Source of the DNA: Neotamlana sargassicola
GTDB taxonomy: Bacteria; Bacteroidota; Bacteroidia; Flavobacteriales; Flavobacteriaceae
Assembly (NCBI RefSeq): GCF_020523965.1
Contig: NZ_JAJAPX010000001.1
Coordinates: 372,001-436,000, forward strand
Length of the DNA stretch: 64,000 bases
Reading direction: 5' to 3'
Made by a program: the position numbers and the translations under genes
The notes under the pieces: model-generated
Database searches by the model: none
What the model saw: the letters and a program-made list of their open reading frames with translations, nothing else
What the model was told of the DNA's origin: nothing
Shown: piece by piece, positions 8,760 to 16,976 of the stretch
How the letters are laid out: each line of letters opens with the position of its first letter
Position numbering within the stretch: the stretch's first letter is position 1

Positions 8760-9533
8760 CTAATCAGCTAAAAATTTTGTTAATGGGCTACTCGCTTCTG
8801 CCTGTTTTTTTACAGGAGCTAATTTAGCCTCGAATGCCATTCTACCTGCTTGAACAGCTATTTTAAACGCTTTTGCCATAGTTACGGGATTTTGCGAAAC
8901 TGCAATTGCTGTGTTTACTAAAACCGCATCGGCACCAATTTCCATGGCATGTGCTGCATGCGACGGCGAACCAATTCCTGCATCTACAATTACAGGCACG
9001 TTAGATTGCTCGATTATAATTTCTAAAAAATCTTGTGTTTTTAAGCCTTTATTACTTCCAATTGGTGCTCCTAATGGCATAACACATTGCACCCCAACTT
9101 CTTCTAAACGTTTACATAGAACAGGGTCGGCATGAATATAGGGCATAACCACAAAGCCTTTTTTTACCAATTCTTCGGCCGCTTTTAAAGTTTCAATTGG
9201 ATCTGGCAGTAAATATCTTGGATCTGGATGTATTTCTAATTTTACCCAATTGGTTTCTAAGGCTTCACGCGATAGTTCTGCCGCAAAAACCGCTTCCTTA
9301 GCATCACGAACACCAGATGTATTTGGTAATAAGTTTATGTGAGGTTTGTTTAAATGTGCTAAAATATCATCGTCTTCATTATTAATATCAACTCTTTTTA
9401 GAGCAACAGTTATTAATTCGCTTTCGCTTACTAACAGCGCTTCTTGCATGAGTTTAGATGAACTAAATTTTCCAGTTCCGGTAAATAACCTTGAGTTGAA
9501 TGTTTTGTCTGCTATTGTTAATTGCTGATTCAT
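8760..9533 (-). CDS. thiG: Thiazole synthase
   Basis: 257 residues. TIM-barrel enzyme that condenses 1-deoxy-xylulose 5-phosphate, iminoacetate and ThiS-thiocarboxylate into the thiazole. The Schiff-base lysine is in [10 protein letters not shown] (Lys98); [12 protein letters not shown] and [20 protein letters not shown] are conserved phosphate-binding strands. The upstream spacer holds a paired inverted repeat (9544-9622); the 32-bp downstream spacer has gctaa repeats. Confidence 0.96.
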   Translation of the reverse strand: MNQQLTIADKTFNSRLFTGTGKFSSSKLMQEALLVSESELITVALKRVDINNEDDDILAHLNKPHINLLPNTSGVRDAKEAVFAAELSREALETNWVKLEIHPDPRYLLPDPIETLKAAEELVKKGFVVMPYIHADPVLCKRLEEVGVQCVMPLGAPIGSNKGLKTQDFLEIIIEQSNVPVIVDAGIGSPSHAAHAMEIGADAVLVNTAIAVSQNPVTMAKAFKIAVQAGRMAFEAKLAPVKKQAEASSPLTKFLAD

Positions 9534-9543
9534 TGTTTTACTC

Positions 9544-9622
9544 TTGTCAGGTCGAGCGCAGTCGAGACCTTATTTATATTTCGTTTATTCCATAGACCTC
9601 TCGACTGCGCTCGAGGTGACAA
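9544..9622. repeat. Inverted pair of a dispersed tcgagcgcagtcgag element
   Basis: Two copies face each other: ttgtcaggtcgagcgcagtc at 9544 and its near reverse complement ending gctcgaggtgacaa at 9622, with a 25-bp AT-rich loop. The arms could pair over about 25 bp in RNA. A single related arm (actgagcgcagtcgaagtg) occurs at 19844. It lies within the thi operon between thiE and thiG. Confidence 0.7.
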
Positions 9623-9636
9623 TTAATTTAATCAAA

Positions 9637-10275
9637 TTATAATTTATACACTTGTTCTCGTGTACTTGGACCTCCTAACACTTTATTAAATGCTGAAATA
9701 TTATTAAAATTCTTAGTAATTACCCCAGAAACAGCAACCCCATAAACTCCAGTTTTTAATAACTCTGGCACATCGTTAATGGTAATTCCGCCAATGGCAA
9801 TTACTGGGGTTTTGGTGTTGAGCAATTCTAGAATAGATTGATAGCCTTGTAAGCCCAAAACCGGACTTAACTTTTCTTTGGTTTTTGTAAACCGAAATGG
9901 ACCTAAGCCTATATAATTTACTTCTTCGGAAATTAGTTTTTCGCAATCTTGAAGTGTATTAGCTGTTCCTCCAATAATTTGCCACGATGCTAAATGTTTT
10001 CTGGCTTCGAGCGTTGATGCATCGTTTTTACCTAAGTGTACGCCATCTGCTTTTACCGCTTTGGCTATTTTGTAGTAATCATTTATAATTAACCGCGTTT
10101 GAAAATGACCAGTTATTTCTCTAGCCTTTTGTGCCGTTTCTAATATTATTTTTTCATCTAAATTTTTTAACCTTAACTGAACCCAATCTGCACCAGATGT
10201 ACAGGCATTTTGTATGTTTTTTAAATGCTCGTCGGGTGTGCTTCCTTGTGATATATATTGTAATTTACTTATCAT
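9637..10275 (-). CDS. thiE: Thiamine phosphate synthase
   Basis: 212 residues, TIM barrel. It joins hydroxymethylpyrimidine diphosphate and thiazole phosphate. Landmarks: WVQLRLK (31-37), LIINDYYKIAKAVKADGVHLG (62-82) with substrate-binding residues, GLGPFRFTKTK (123-133) and AIGGI. It is the more canonical of two ThiE-family proteins in the operon. Its start is 5 bp from the stop of the tenI-like gene upstream. Confidence 0.92.
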   Translation of the reverse strand: MISKLQYISQGSTPDEHLKNIQNACTSGADWVQLRLKNLDEKIILETAQKAREITGHFQTRLIINDYYKIAKAVKADGVHLGKNDASTLEARKHLASWQIIGGTANTLQDCEKLISEEVNYIGLGPFRFTKTKEKLSPVLGLQGYQSILELLNTKTPVIAIGGITINDVPELLKTGVYGVAVSGVITKNFNNISAFNKVLGGPSTREQVYKL

Positions 10276-10280
10276 ACTCG

Positions 10281-10871
10281 TTAGTTTTTAAAGGCATTTT
10301 TTATGTTTATAAAACTTTGTAATGGGTTTTCGCTATGCCAAACACCACCAAGCACACCAACGCCTTTAAACCCTAGCTTTTTAAATTCTGAAAGGTTATG
10401 CTCTGTAACACCTCCCATACCTACTATGGTTTTATCGATATGATTTACATCGAATTCGCGACCTTTATACCCTTGTTTAGATATGGAAGAAAATACCGGA
10501 CTTAGTAAATGATAATCGAACTCGAAATAACAGTTTTCTAATTCTTCTGGTTCGTGAAACGACGAGCTTATGGTTTTACCAAACATATTTAAATTTTTAA
10601 AATATTGCCCAGGATTATCTATATGATCTCTTCGCTTTTGTTCCTGAAAATGAATACCTTTTAAGTTATATTGATTTATTAATTTGTGATGATAATGCAC
10701 TACAACTCGGTTATGATATTTTGTATCTATTTGATTTAAATAGTTGCAGTGTTGATTATAATCTTTATTTGGTTTTCTTAAATGATAGTATTGCAAACCT
10801 TCTTGAAATAACTGGTTTAGTATTTCAATTTCGTTTGTTATGTCTTGCTCTGGTGCTATTAAAACTATCAT
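10281..10871 (-). CDS. TenI-like / second ThiE-family protein
   Basis: 196 residues of the ThiE/TenI TIM-barrel family. It lacks the GxGPxFxTxTK loop; the corresponding region reads LLSPVFSSISKQGYKG and the phosphate loop VGMGGV. This resembles TenI, the thiazole tautomerase that aromatises the ThiG product, although a divergent thiamine phosphate synthase cannot be excluded. Immediately upstream of thiE. A 247-bp gap without genes separates it from thiS. Confidence 0.72.
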   Translation of the reverse strand: MIVLIAPEQDITNEIEILNQLFQEGLQYYHLRKPNKDYNQHCNYLNQIDTKYHNRVVVHYHHKLINQYNLKGIHFQEQKRRDHIDNPGQYFKNLNMFGKTISSSFHEPEELENCYFEFDYHLLSPVFSSISKQGYKGREFDVNHIDKTIVGMGGVTEHNLSEFKKLGFKGVGVLGGVWHSENPLQSFINIKNAFKN

Positions 10872-10920
10872 TTCTGTTATAATTACTTCTTGATATTATT
10901 GTGAAACCCAGTGTAACAAA

Positions 10921-11033
10921 ATGTATCGAGAACTTGAGTTAGGGATTGCAGTGGCATCCTTTTTTGTTTTTTCTACAAAAAAGATATAACGGAAAGCCCG
11001 CCCACGCTTTTTTTTGGCGTGGGAACTCCCTGA
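10921..11033 (+). repeat. Composite dispersed repeat, copy A (GTATCGAGAA plus TTAGGGATTG element)
   Basis: Starts with tgtatcgagaac, an arm fragment of the repeat described at 20019-20313, then 10939-11033 carries ttagggattgcagtggcatc, a ttttttg/ctacaaaaaa hairpin, ggaaagcccg and a perfect 7-bp hairpin cccacgc/gcgtggg. The end (tccctga) pairs back with ttaggga. It fills the thiS-tenI gap, where thiC sits in many flavobacterial thi operons. Confidence 0.65.
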
Positions 11034-11118
11034 TTATTTTACAAATATACTTCAGATCCTTTTTCTTTAAAGGCTCTTATTATCTTCACGTAGAACATAT
11101 CCTTGAATATAACATTAT

Positions 11119-11319
11119 TTATCCACCTTGAGTAGATTTTATAATTAAAACATCGTCGTCGCTTTTTAAATCTGTTGATGACCAGTCCGATTTTTTTACA
11201 ACTTCATTATTAATCGCCACAGCAATACCGTTTATTGAAACTTTATAGATTTCTATGAGTTGCTCTACCGATATGTTATCTGGTACTTCACGACGTGTTT
11301 GGTTTACTTTAATATACAT
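11119..11319 (-). CDS. thiS: Sulfur carrier protein ThiS
   Basis: 66 residues, ubiquitin-like beta-grasp protein ending in the required Gly-Gly (IKSTQGG), which ThiF adenylates and converts to thiocarboxylate as sulfur donor to ThiG. The core INGIAVAINNEVVKKSDW is typical. It follows the TonB receptor by 30 bp. Confidence 0.93.
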   Translation of the reverse strand: MYIKVNQTRREVPDNISVEQLIEIYKVSINGIAVAINNEVVKKSDWSSTDLKSDDDVLIIKSTQGG

Positions 11320-11349
11320 TGTTTTGCTTGGGTTTACTTTAAAAAATAT

Positions 11350-13482
11350 TTAAAATTTTAAGGTTACACCCATTAAAAAATTAATAGTCGCTTGCGGATA
11401 ATACCCTTCGTAGCTTAATGTTGTGGTTTCTCCTGGTACCGACCAAGTATCGTCGTAAGTTCCAAAATAACCGTTAGACACATATTCGTTGCTAAAAATA
11501 TTATTTACTAGTCCCGATAGCACAATGGATTTAAATATTTTATTAGGATTGATAACATAATTCACATTAAAATCGCTTATAAAATACGCATCAAGTTTCG
11601 ATGCTTCCCAATCGATATTACCCATATACTGTTCGCCAACATATTTATTTAATAAGGTTAGTTGCAGACTTTTTGTTGGATAAAAATTAAGCGCATTTCC
11701 AATAACAACATTTGGCGAAAATGAGATATTGGTATTTCCTAAATTTACCAATTCGCCATCGATAGAAGATGTAAAGTCTACATTTTTATTGGTACTTAAT
11801 GCTACATTGGTTGTAGTGTTAAAAAAGTCTGTAAACTTAATGGTAGCATCAACCTCTAAACCTAAGCGATAACTTTTACCACTAGTTGCTCTAATTGGGC
11901 TTCCTACATCGTCTAACTCGCCCGTTAACACCAGCTGATTTTGATAAAACATATAATACAAGTTTGTACTTACTGCAATATTTTCGGTGTTGTGTCTCCA
12001 ACCTAATTCAATATCGTTTAAAGTTTCGTTTTCGGTTACGCCTACTTCAAAATCGCCACGGTTAGGTTCGCGGTTTGCTCTAGCGTAAGACAAATAGTAG
12101 TTATTATTAACACTTGGCTTATAGGTTAAACCTACTTTAGGGTTGAAAAAACTAAAACTAGCATCGGTAACAAACTCAACTCTATCGGAATTTAAACCAT
12201 CGGTTTCATAATTTACAAAACGGCCTTGTAAGTCTACAAAACCAGTAAGTGATTCTGCTAACTTGAATGTGGCTTTCGAGAAGACACTAAAATCGCTTTT
12301 CTTGGCATCACCAAAGTAATAATGATCTCTAATTTCTGTACCTTCAGCTAAATCGCTTCCCCAAATAACTTCACCAAAATGATCGCCAGAGTAAGTATTG
12401 TAAGATCCTCCAGAAATTAACTCTAGGCCAGAGTTTTTATAGGTTACGTTTGCATTTACTACGTAAAAATGATTATCTAACCAACGACGCACAATAATAT
12501 CGGAACCCTCTTCAATTAAATTAGCAAAATCTTCTGCCGATTCTTCTGGTTTGTATTGCTCGAAATAACCTTCGCCTTTGGTGTAGTTTAAACCAATGTT
12601 TGTAGACCAATTATTATTTATACGCTCGTTCCAATGTAATTGGTAATGGTTTTGCCAATAATTATCGGTTTCGTTATCGTAAGTGTATGGGTTTTGACGA
12701 CGATCTTCTTCTAACTCATCGGCGGTTAAACCATACCAAGCTTGATACGTGTATTCTTTATTCCCAAAAGTTAAAGCTTTTATTAAAGTATTATCATCTT
12801 TATAAATACCTTGAAGGAAATATGATTTTAAATCGGTAAATGCACGATCTACGTAACCATCGGAATAAATCTTTGAAAAACGTCCTGAAATTTCGAAATG
12901 ATCGTTAAGTAAACCTGTACTTAATTTTACCGTGTGTTTTCTGGTATTGTAGCTACCGAAACTGTTGGCAATTTCACCTGAAGCTTCTTCGGAAAAAGCA
13001 TCGGTAAGCAAGTTTATACTCGCTCCAAAAGCCGCAGAACCGTTGGTTGATGTACCAACACCACGTTGCAACTGTAAACTCTCTGTTGATGATGCAAAAT
13101 CGCCTAAATTTACCCAAAATGTACCTTGACTTTCTGGGTCGTTATAAGGAATACCATTAATAGTTACATTTACACGTGTACCATCTGTACCACGCACACG
13201 AATACTGCTGTAACCAACACCAGCTCCGGCATCGCTAGTAGTTACTACCGATGGTAAATAGTTTAGTAACGTAGGGATATCTTGCCCTAAATTACGTTTT
13301 GCCAACTCTTGTTTGCTTACATCGGAGTGTGTAATTGGCGAATCGGCATCAACTCTTACCGCGCTCACTAAAACCTCGTCGAGTTTTTGTGTTGTTGTAG
13401 AATCTTTTTGGGTTTGATTTTGTTGGGCATTTACGCCGACTGATAACACTAAAAGCGTTAAAAAAAGAAAAATGTTTTTCAT
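11350..13482 (-). CDS. TonB-dependent outer-membrane receptor under TPP riboswitch control
   Basis: 710 residues. Signal peptide (1-19, ending VNAQ), a TonB-box-like stretch LDEVLVSAVRV (about 34-44), plug domain with GYSSIRVRGTDGTRVNV and NGIPYNDPESQG, then a beta barrel ending in aromatic-terminated VTLKF. First gene of the thi operon, behind a TPP riboswitch, so it should take up thiamine or a precursor such as hydroxymethylpyrimidine. This agrees with the thiamine-regulated outer-membrane receptors predicted for Bacteroidota. Substrate is inferred from regulation only. Confidence 0.88.
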   Translation of the reverse strand: MKNIFLFLTLLVLSVGVNAQQNQTQKDSTTTQKLDEVLVSAVRVDADSPITHSDVSKQELAKRNLGQDIPTLLNYLPSVVTTSDAGAGVGYSSIRVRGTDGTRVNVTINGIPYNDPESQGTFWVNLGDFASSTESLQLQRGVGTSTNGSAAFGASINLLTDAFSEEASGEIANSFGSYNTRKHTVKLSTGLLNDHFEISGRFSKIYSDGYVDRAFTDLKSYFLQGIYKDDNTLIKALTFGNKEYTYQAWYGLTADELEEDRRQNPYTYDNETDNYWQNHYQLHWNERINNNWSTNIGLNYTKGEGYFEQYKPEESAEDFANLIEEGSDIIVRRWLDNHFYVVNANVTYKNSGLELISGGSYNTYSGDHFGEVIWGSDLAEGTEIRDHYYFGDAKKSDFSVFSKATFKLAESLTGFVDLQGRFVNYETDGLNSDRVEFVTDASFSFFNPKVGLTYKPSVNNNYYLSYARANREPNRGDFEVGVTENETLNDIELGWRHNTENIAVSTNLYYMFYQNQLVLTGELDDVGSPIRATSGKSYRLGLEVDATIKFTDFFNTTTNVALSTNKNVDFTSSIDGELVNLGNTNISFSPNVVIGNALNFYPTKSLQLTLLNKYVGEQYMGNIDWEASKLDAYFISDFNVNYVINPNKIFKSIVLSGLVNNIFSNEYVSNGYFGTYDDTWSVPGETTTLSYEGYYPQATINFLMGVTLKF

Positions 13483-13567
13483 CTCGATTAAATAAAAATT
13501 AATCGAATAAAAAGAGGTAATTATTCTTAATTGTTAGTAAAAAATGATTTGTTGAACGTAAAAACAT

Positions 13568-13614
13568 TTAGTTCACATTTAGCTTTAACAATAGGATCAT
13601 GAAAGATGAACTAA
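13568..13614 (-). promoter_or_regulatory. Possible riboswitch expression-platform stem
   Basis: Between the TPP aptamer and the receptor start an 8-bp inverted repeat, ttagttca (13568-13575) and tgaactaa (13607-13614), brackets a 31-base loop and is followed leftward by atgttttta. It may be the regulated terminator, but the T-run is weak. With the aptamer it accounts for the 376-bp gene-free stretch 13483-13858; I see nothing else there. Confidence 0.3.
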
Positions 13615-13659
13615 CCGCACTCACTAAAACTGTTTACTAGACATTTTTTTAACGTTCGC

Positions 13660-13768
13660 TTCCCTAAACAGCATTACCTGTTCTAGGTTCATTGGGTATG
13701 ATCTCAGCCTTTTTTTAATTCAAAATTCTGAATTCAGAATTTTGAATTAAGTAAGCACCCCTTTATGA
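13660..13768 (-). promoter_or_regulatory. TPP (thiamine pyrophosphate) riboswitch
   Basis: Reading leftward: ctcataaaggggtgctta, a long hairpin, then the thi-box core ggctgagatcatacc and tgaacctagaacaggtaatg ending gtttagggaagcg. These are the conserved P2/J2-4 and P4/P5 sequences of the THI element. The optional P3 stem is replaced by a perfect 36-bp palindrome (13715-13750). A TATCTTTG -7-like box at 13777-13784 would start the RNA just ahead of the aptamer. About 180 bases of expression platform follow before the TonB receptor start. Confidence 0.93.
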
Positions 13769-13858
13769 GAACGACGCAAAGATAATTACGAAATGTTAAA
13801 TTTTCATAATTTAATTGCCTTTTTTTCTTTAAGATGATTTTATTTGAAACCTAACACA

Positions 13859-14266
13859 TTAAACATCTGGCTTCTTTCGATTGGCTTTTTTTTCGGCATT
13901 GCGTTTTTTGTTGTTTAAACGTTTTTTAATAACCGACTTTTGCACTTTGGTTTTAATACGTTTTTTACGAACCACTAACGACGCTTTTATTAACTCTAAA
14001 AAACGTTGTGTTATTATGGTTTTATTTTTATGCTGACTTCTTGTTTCGCCGCATTGCAATATTAAAACACCATCGTTGGTTAGTCTGTTTTTAAGCTTTT
14101 CTTCGATGCGGAGTTTTTGAAGATCGGATAAAGCTTGAGACTCCCATAAATTAAAGCCCAATTCAATTTTTGAAGACACCTTATTTACATGTTGCCCACC
14201 ACTACCAGAGCTACGAATAGCTTTAAAAGTGAGTTCTTGTATTAAGGTGTCTTCATTAATTGCCAC
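13859..14266 (-). CDS. arfB: Alternative ribosome-rescue factor ArfB (peptidyl-tRNA hydrolase)
   Basis: 135 residues. The catalytic GGQ (23-25) in AIRSSGSGGQHVNKVSSK and a very basic C-terminal tail (about 100-135), which enters the empty mRNA channel, define ArfB/YaeJ; full-size release factors are much longer. The start codon is GTG and shares one base with the preceding TAG stop (TAGTG), so translation is likely coupled to the DUF4301 gene. Last gene of the leftward operon from 18.4 kb. Confidence 0.92.
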   Translation of the reverse strand: MAINEDTLIQELTFKAIRSSGSGGQHVNKVSSKIELGFNLWESQALSDLQKLRIEEKLKNRLTNDGVLILQCGETRSQHKNKTIITQRFLELIKASLVVRKKRIKTKVQKSVIKKRLNNKKRNAEKKANRKKPDV

Positions 14267-15810
14267 TATACTTGGTGTACTGGTTTAAGTAAGTCGTTTA
14301 CTGTTTTAACTGGGTTAAAAGTTTCAACAGGAACCTCAACAAAAATAGAGTTCCAATACGCCATACTACCGTTCCAAAGTCCTGGTAATTCCAAGGCTTG
14401 AATATCGATACCGTTTTGCGTTTTCATAGTAATAAAAGCCGCTTCCGGATCGACGTATTGCATTAAATCGAACTTTTCGCCTTTGTAGTTTTTTACACCG
14501 CAAACTAAATCGGTTGGATTAAAATGTGTTGCGTTTTGCACAATATCGTTTTGCTGCGAGTTTTTCTCATCAATTTGAGCAAACTCCACAACTTGTAGCG
14601 AAGTGTTTCCATCTTTATCTTTAACCCAAAACGGTCCGCCACCAGGTTCGCCTTCATTTTTAACCATTCCGCAAACTCTAATTGGTCGGTTTAAGCGCTC
14701 TTTTAAATAAGTTACTTTCTCAGCTTTAGAAAAATCGTCAAAGTCATCATTTAAAACCACGTTTAGTTTACTTTTTATAAATGCAGCTATTTCAAGAAGT
14801 TTTGCTTCATCGGCATCAGCATCTAAATCATTTAGATAAGTAAATGCTTGCTCTTGAGCTTCCAGCAATACTGCTGCAAGTACTTTTTTGTAGTTTGAAA
14901 TGTCTTTATTCATTTCTAAAACCACAATATTATCAATGTTTTTAATGAAAATAATATCGCTATCTAGTTCATTTAAATTTTCTAACAACGCACCATGACC
15001 TGCTGGTCTGAATAAAATAGAACCGTCTTCTTTTCTAAAAATTTCGTTTTTTGTAGTTAAAGCTAAAGTTTCGGTTGCTTGATTTTGATATGAATAGGTT
15101 ACATTAAAACTAATTCCTGTTTCTGCTTCTAAAGCTGCTTTTACAGCTTCGAATTCAGCCTTAAAATAGTCGTGATGTTTTTCTGAAACAGTAAAATGTA
15201 AATTGGCTTTTCCGTTTGAAGATGCATATATTTTAGATTCCATTAAATGCTCTTGAAAAGGTGTTTTTGCTCCAGTTTCATATTTGTGAAATGGCAGTAA
15301 TCCTTTAGGTAAAAAACTATAATTTAAGCCCTCTTCACTTAAAACTGTTTCAACAATTTTATAGCTTGCTTCACTTTCGCTTAAAGCATCAAAATTAGGA
15401 TTTAATGCTTTAACTTTTGTCATTACCTTTTCGTAAAACGGGAAGCTTTCTAACCCAGAGAAAAAAGTTTTAATTAGCTTATCGTTATTAGCTTCGGCGT
15501 AAGCTTCAACCGTATCTGTTTCTGGATTAAATTTATTTAAAAACTGAAACAAAAATTTAAACATACGTGTTGCTGCTCCAGAAGCAGGAACAAACTTTAA
15601 AATATCTAAACTATCTTGTTTTGCATGATAACTTTCAATTAATTTTTGCATGTCGTTGTCGTTGTATTTCTCAATACCGTGACCAATAGTTGCTGCCGAT
15701 ATTAGATTAGAATACGACATACCATTTTTAATTCGAGATACTTGAGCTTCAACCTGCTCAAGCGAAATGCCTTTGTTTTTAATTTGATCGAGATCTTTTT
15801 CTGTAAACAT
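14266..15810 (-). CDS. DUF4301 family protein
   Basis: 514 residues, cytosolic, conserved in Bacteroidota. The segment FVPASGAATRMFKFLFQFL (about 76-94) resembles the sugar-nucleotidyltransferase-type nucleotide-binding loop, and PAGHGALLENLNELDSDIIFIKNIDN also recalls UTP-sugar uridylyltransferase-like folds; this is inference from pattern. It overlaps the upstream kinase gene by one base (TAATG) and the downstream arfB by one base. Role unknown. Confidence 0.78.
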   Translation of the reverse strand: MFTEKDLDQIKNKGISLEQVEAQVSRIKNGMSYSNLISAATIGHGIEKYNDNDMQKLIESYHAKQDSLDILKFVPASGAATRMFKFLFQFLNKFNPETDTVEAYAEANNDKLIKTFFSGLESFPFYEKVMTKVKALNPNFDALSESEASYKIVETVLSEEGLNYSFLPKGLLPFHKYETGAKTPFQEHLMESKIYASSNGKANLHFTVSEKHHDYFKAEFEAVKAALEAETGISFNVTYSYQNQATETLALTTKNEIFRKEDGSILFRPAGHGALLENLNELDSDIIFIKNIDNIVVLEMNKDISNYKKVLAAVLLEAQEQAFTYLNDLDADADEAKLLEIAAFIKSKLNVVLNDDFDDFSKAEKVTYLKERLNRPIRVCGMVKNEGEPGGGPFWVKDKDGNTSLQVVEFAQIDEKNSQQNDIVQNATHFNPTDLVCGVKNYKGEKFDLMQYVDPEAAFITMKTQNGIDIQALELPGLWNGSMAYWNSIFVEVPVETFNPVKTVNDLLKPVHQV

Positions 15811-16379
15811 TAGTTTGTAATTTTTAGAATTTTGTTAATGTGCTTTACTGCTATTTCTAATCGTTCTGTTTTGTTGCCTTTTAGCAAAACGTACGGGCGA
15901 TTGTATTTAATTAATGCATCTTCAAACGCCTTAAACATTTGCTCCCTTCTTTCCGGTTTGTCTCGCAAATCGTCACCTTCCCAAGGGGTATCAATATAAG
16001 TTAAAAAATATAAATTGTAGGTGTTTTGAAGCGCGTATTTTTCTAAAATGGGGTCGCAACTACCTACATAATACGCATCGGAATATACTTTGGTTTCCAA
16101 TAAATCTGTATCGCAAATTAAAACCGTATTCGTTTTTTGGGCGAGTTCGTTTTCTAATTGCATTTGCCCATAGGCAATAGGCAGTAAATCGTCTGCTTCA
16201 CAGGTTTTGCGTTCGTTATTCCATTTATTTTGTAAATACTCACGTGCGTATTCTGGCACCCAAATAGAATTATAATATCTAGCCAGTTGCCTAGACAATG
16301 TTGTTTTCCCGGTGCTTTCTGGGCCAAATAATACTACTTTTATGCAGTTTGCGGGTTGCTGTTTAAGTTTTTCTTCCAT
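15810..16379 (-). CDS. NadR-like nicotinamide riboside kinase
   Basis: 189 residues. P-loop GPESTGKTTLSRQLA (19-33), then VPEYAREYL and LICDTDLLETKVYSD, as in the C-terminal kinase domain of NadR. It should phosphorylate nicotinamide riboside to NMN. There is no N-terminal adenylyltransferase or DNA-binding domain. It overlaps pnuC by 40 bp, and no internal Met would shorten it while keeping the P-loop, so the overlap is probably real and the two are translationally coupled. Confidence 0.88.
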   Translation of the reverse strand: MEEKLKQQPANCIKVVLFGPESTGKTTLSRQLARYYNSIWVPEYAREYLQNKWNNERKTCEADDLLPIAYGQMQLENELAQKTNTVLICDTDLLETKVYSDAYYVGSCDPILEKYALQNTYNLYFLTYIDTPWEGDDLRDKPERREQMFKAFEDALIKYNRPYVLLKGNKTERLEIAVKHINKILKITN

Positions 16380-16972
16380 GCTTTATAGCCGTAAATAGCT
16401 ATTATTGTAAACACTAAATATTGTAAACTGGTTAAAGTAAAGCCTTTGTAAAAATACAAGGGCACCGAAATAACATCGCCAATAATCCAGAGTATCCAGT
16501 TTTCTAGTTTTCGCTTAGCCATTAGCCACATACCAACAAAAAATATGGCTGTGGTTAAAGTATCTATATATGCCACCCAACTGGTCCATTTATTAAAAGC
16601 TGTATAAACTAAATAAACAAAAACGAGGGTTGCTAAAAATATAGCTAAACTTATTTTTTTTTCGTTAAATGTAGTTCGCGATATAGGAGTAACATGTTCA
16701 GCATCAATTTTTTTAGTCCAAATATACCAACCATAAACACTCATTATAAAATAGTAAGCGTTAATCATCATATCGCCTAACAAGCCCCATTTAGAAAGCA
16801 AGTACACAAAAATTACGGTGCTAATCATTCCTGTTGGAAACACTAGAACACTATTTTTTTTAGAATATAAAACCGATAAAAAGCCAAAAATAATAGCTAT
16901 GGCTTCTAAAACTACATCAATGGTTTCATATTCTGCGTATTGTCCAAATAAATAATCGAAAATACTTTGCAT
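16340..16972 (-). CDS. pnuC: PnuC-type nicotinamide riboside transporter
   Basis: 210 residues with about seven hydrophobic segments and the family motif region MSVYGWYIWTKK near residue 77-88. PnuC proteins are facilitators that work with a trapping kinase; the overlapping downstream NadR-like kinase supports nicotinamide riboside as substrate rather than thiamine (PnuT) or riboflavin (PnuX), and no TPP riboswitch precedes it. Confidence 0.88.
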   Translation of the reverse strand: MQSIFDYLFGQYAEYETIDVVLEAIAIIFGFLSVLYSKKNSVLVFPTGMISTVIFVYLLSKWGLLGDMMINAYYFIMSVYGWYIWTKKIDAEHVTPISRTTFNEKKISLAIFLATLVFVYLVYTAFNKWTSWVAYIDTLTTAIFFVGMWLMAKRKLENWILWIIGDVISVPLYFYKGFTLTSLQYLVFTIIAIYGYKAWKKNLNSNPQTA

Positions 16973-16976
16973 GTGT

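Noticed and set aside
16340-16972. PnuT thiamine transporter
   Set aside because: No TPP riboswitch and the coupled kinase is NadR-like, so nicotinamide riboside is the better call.
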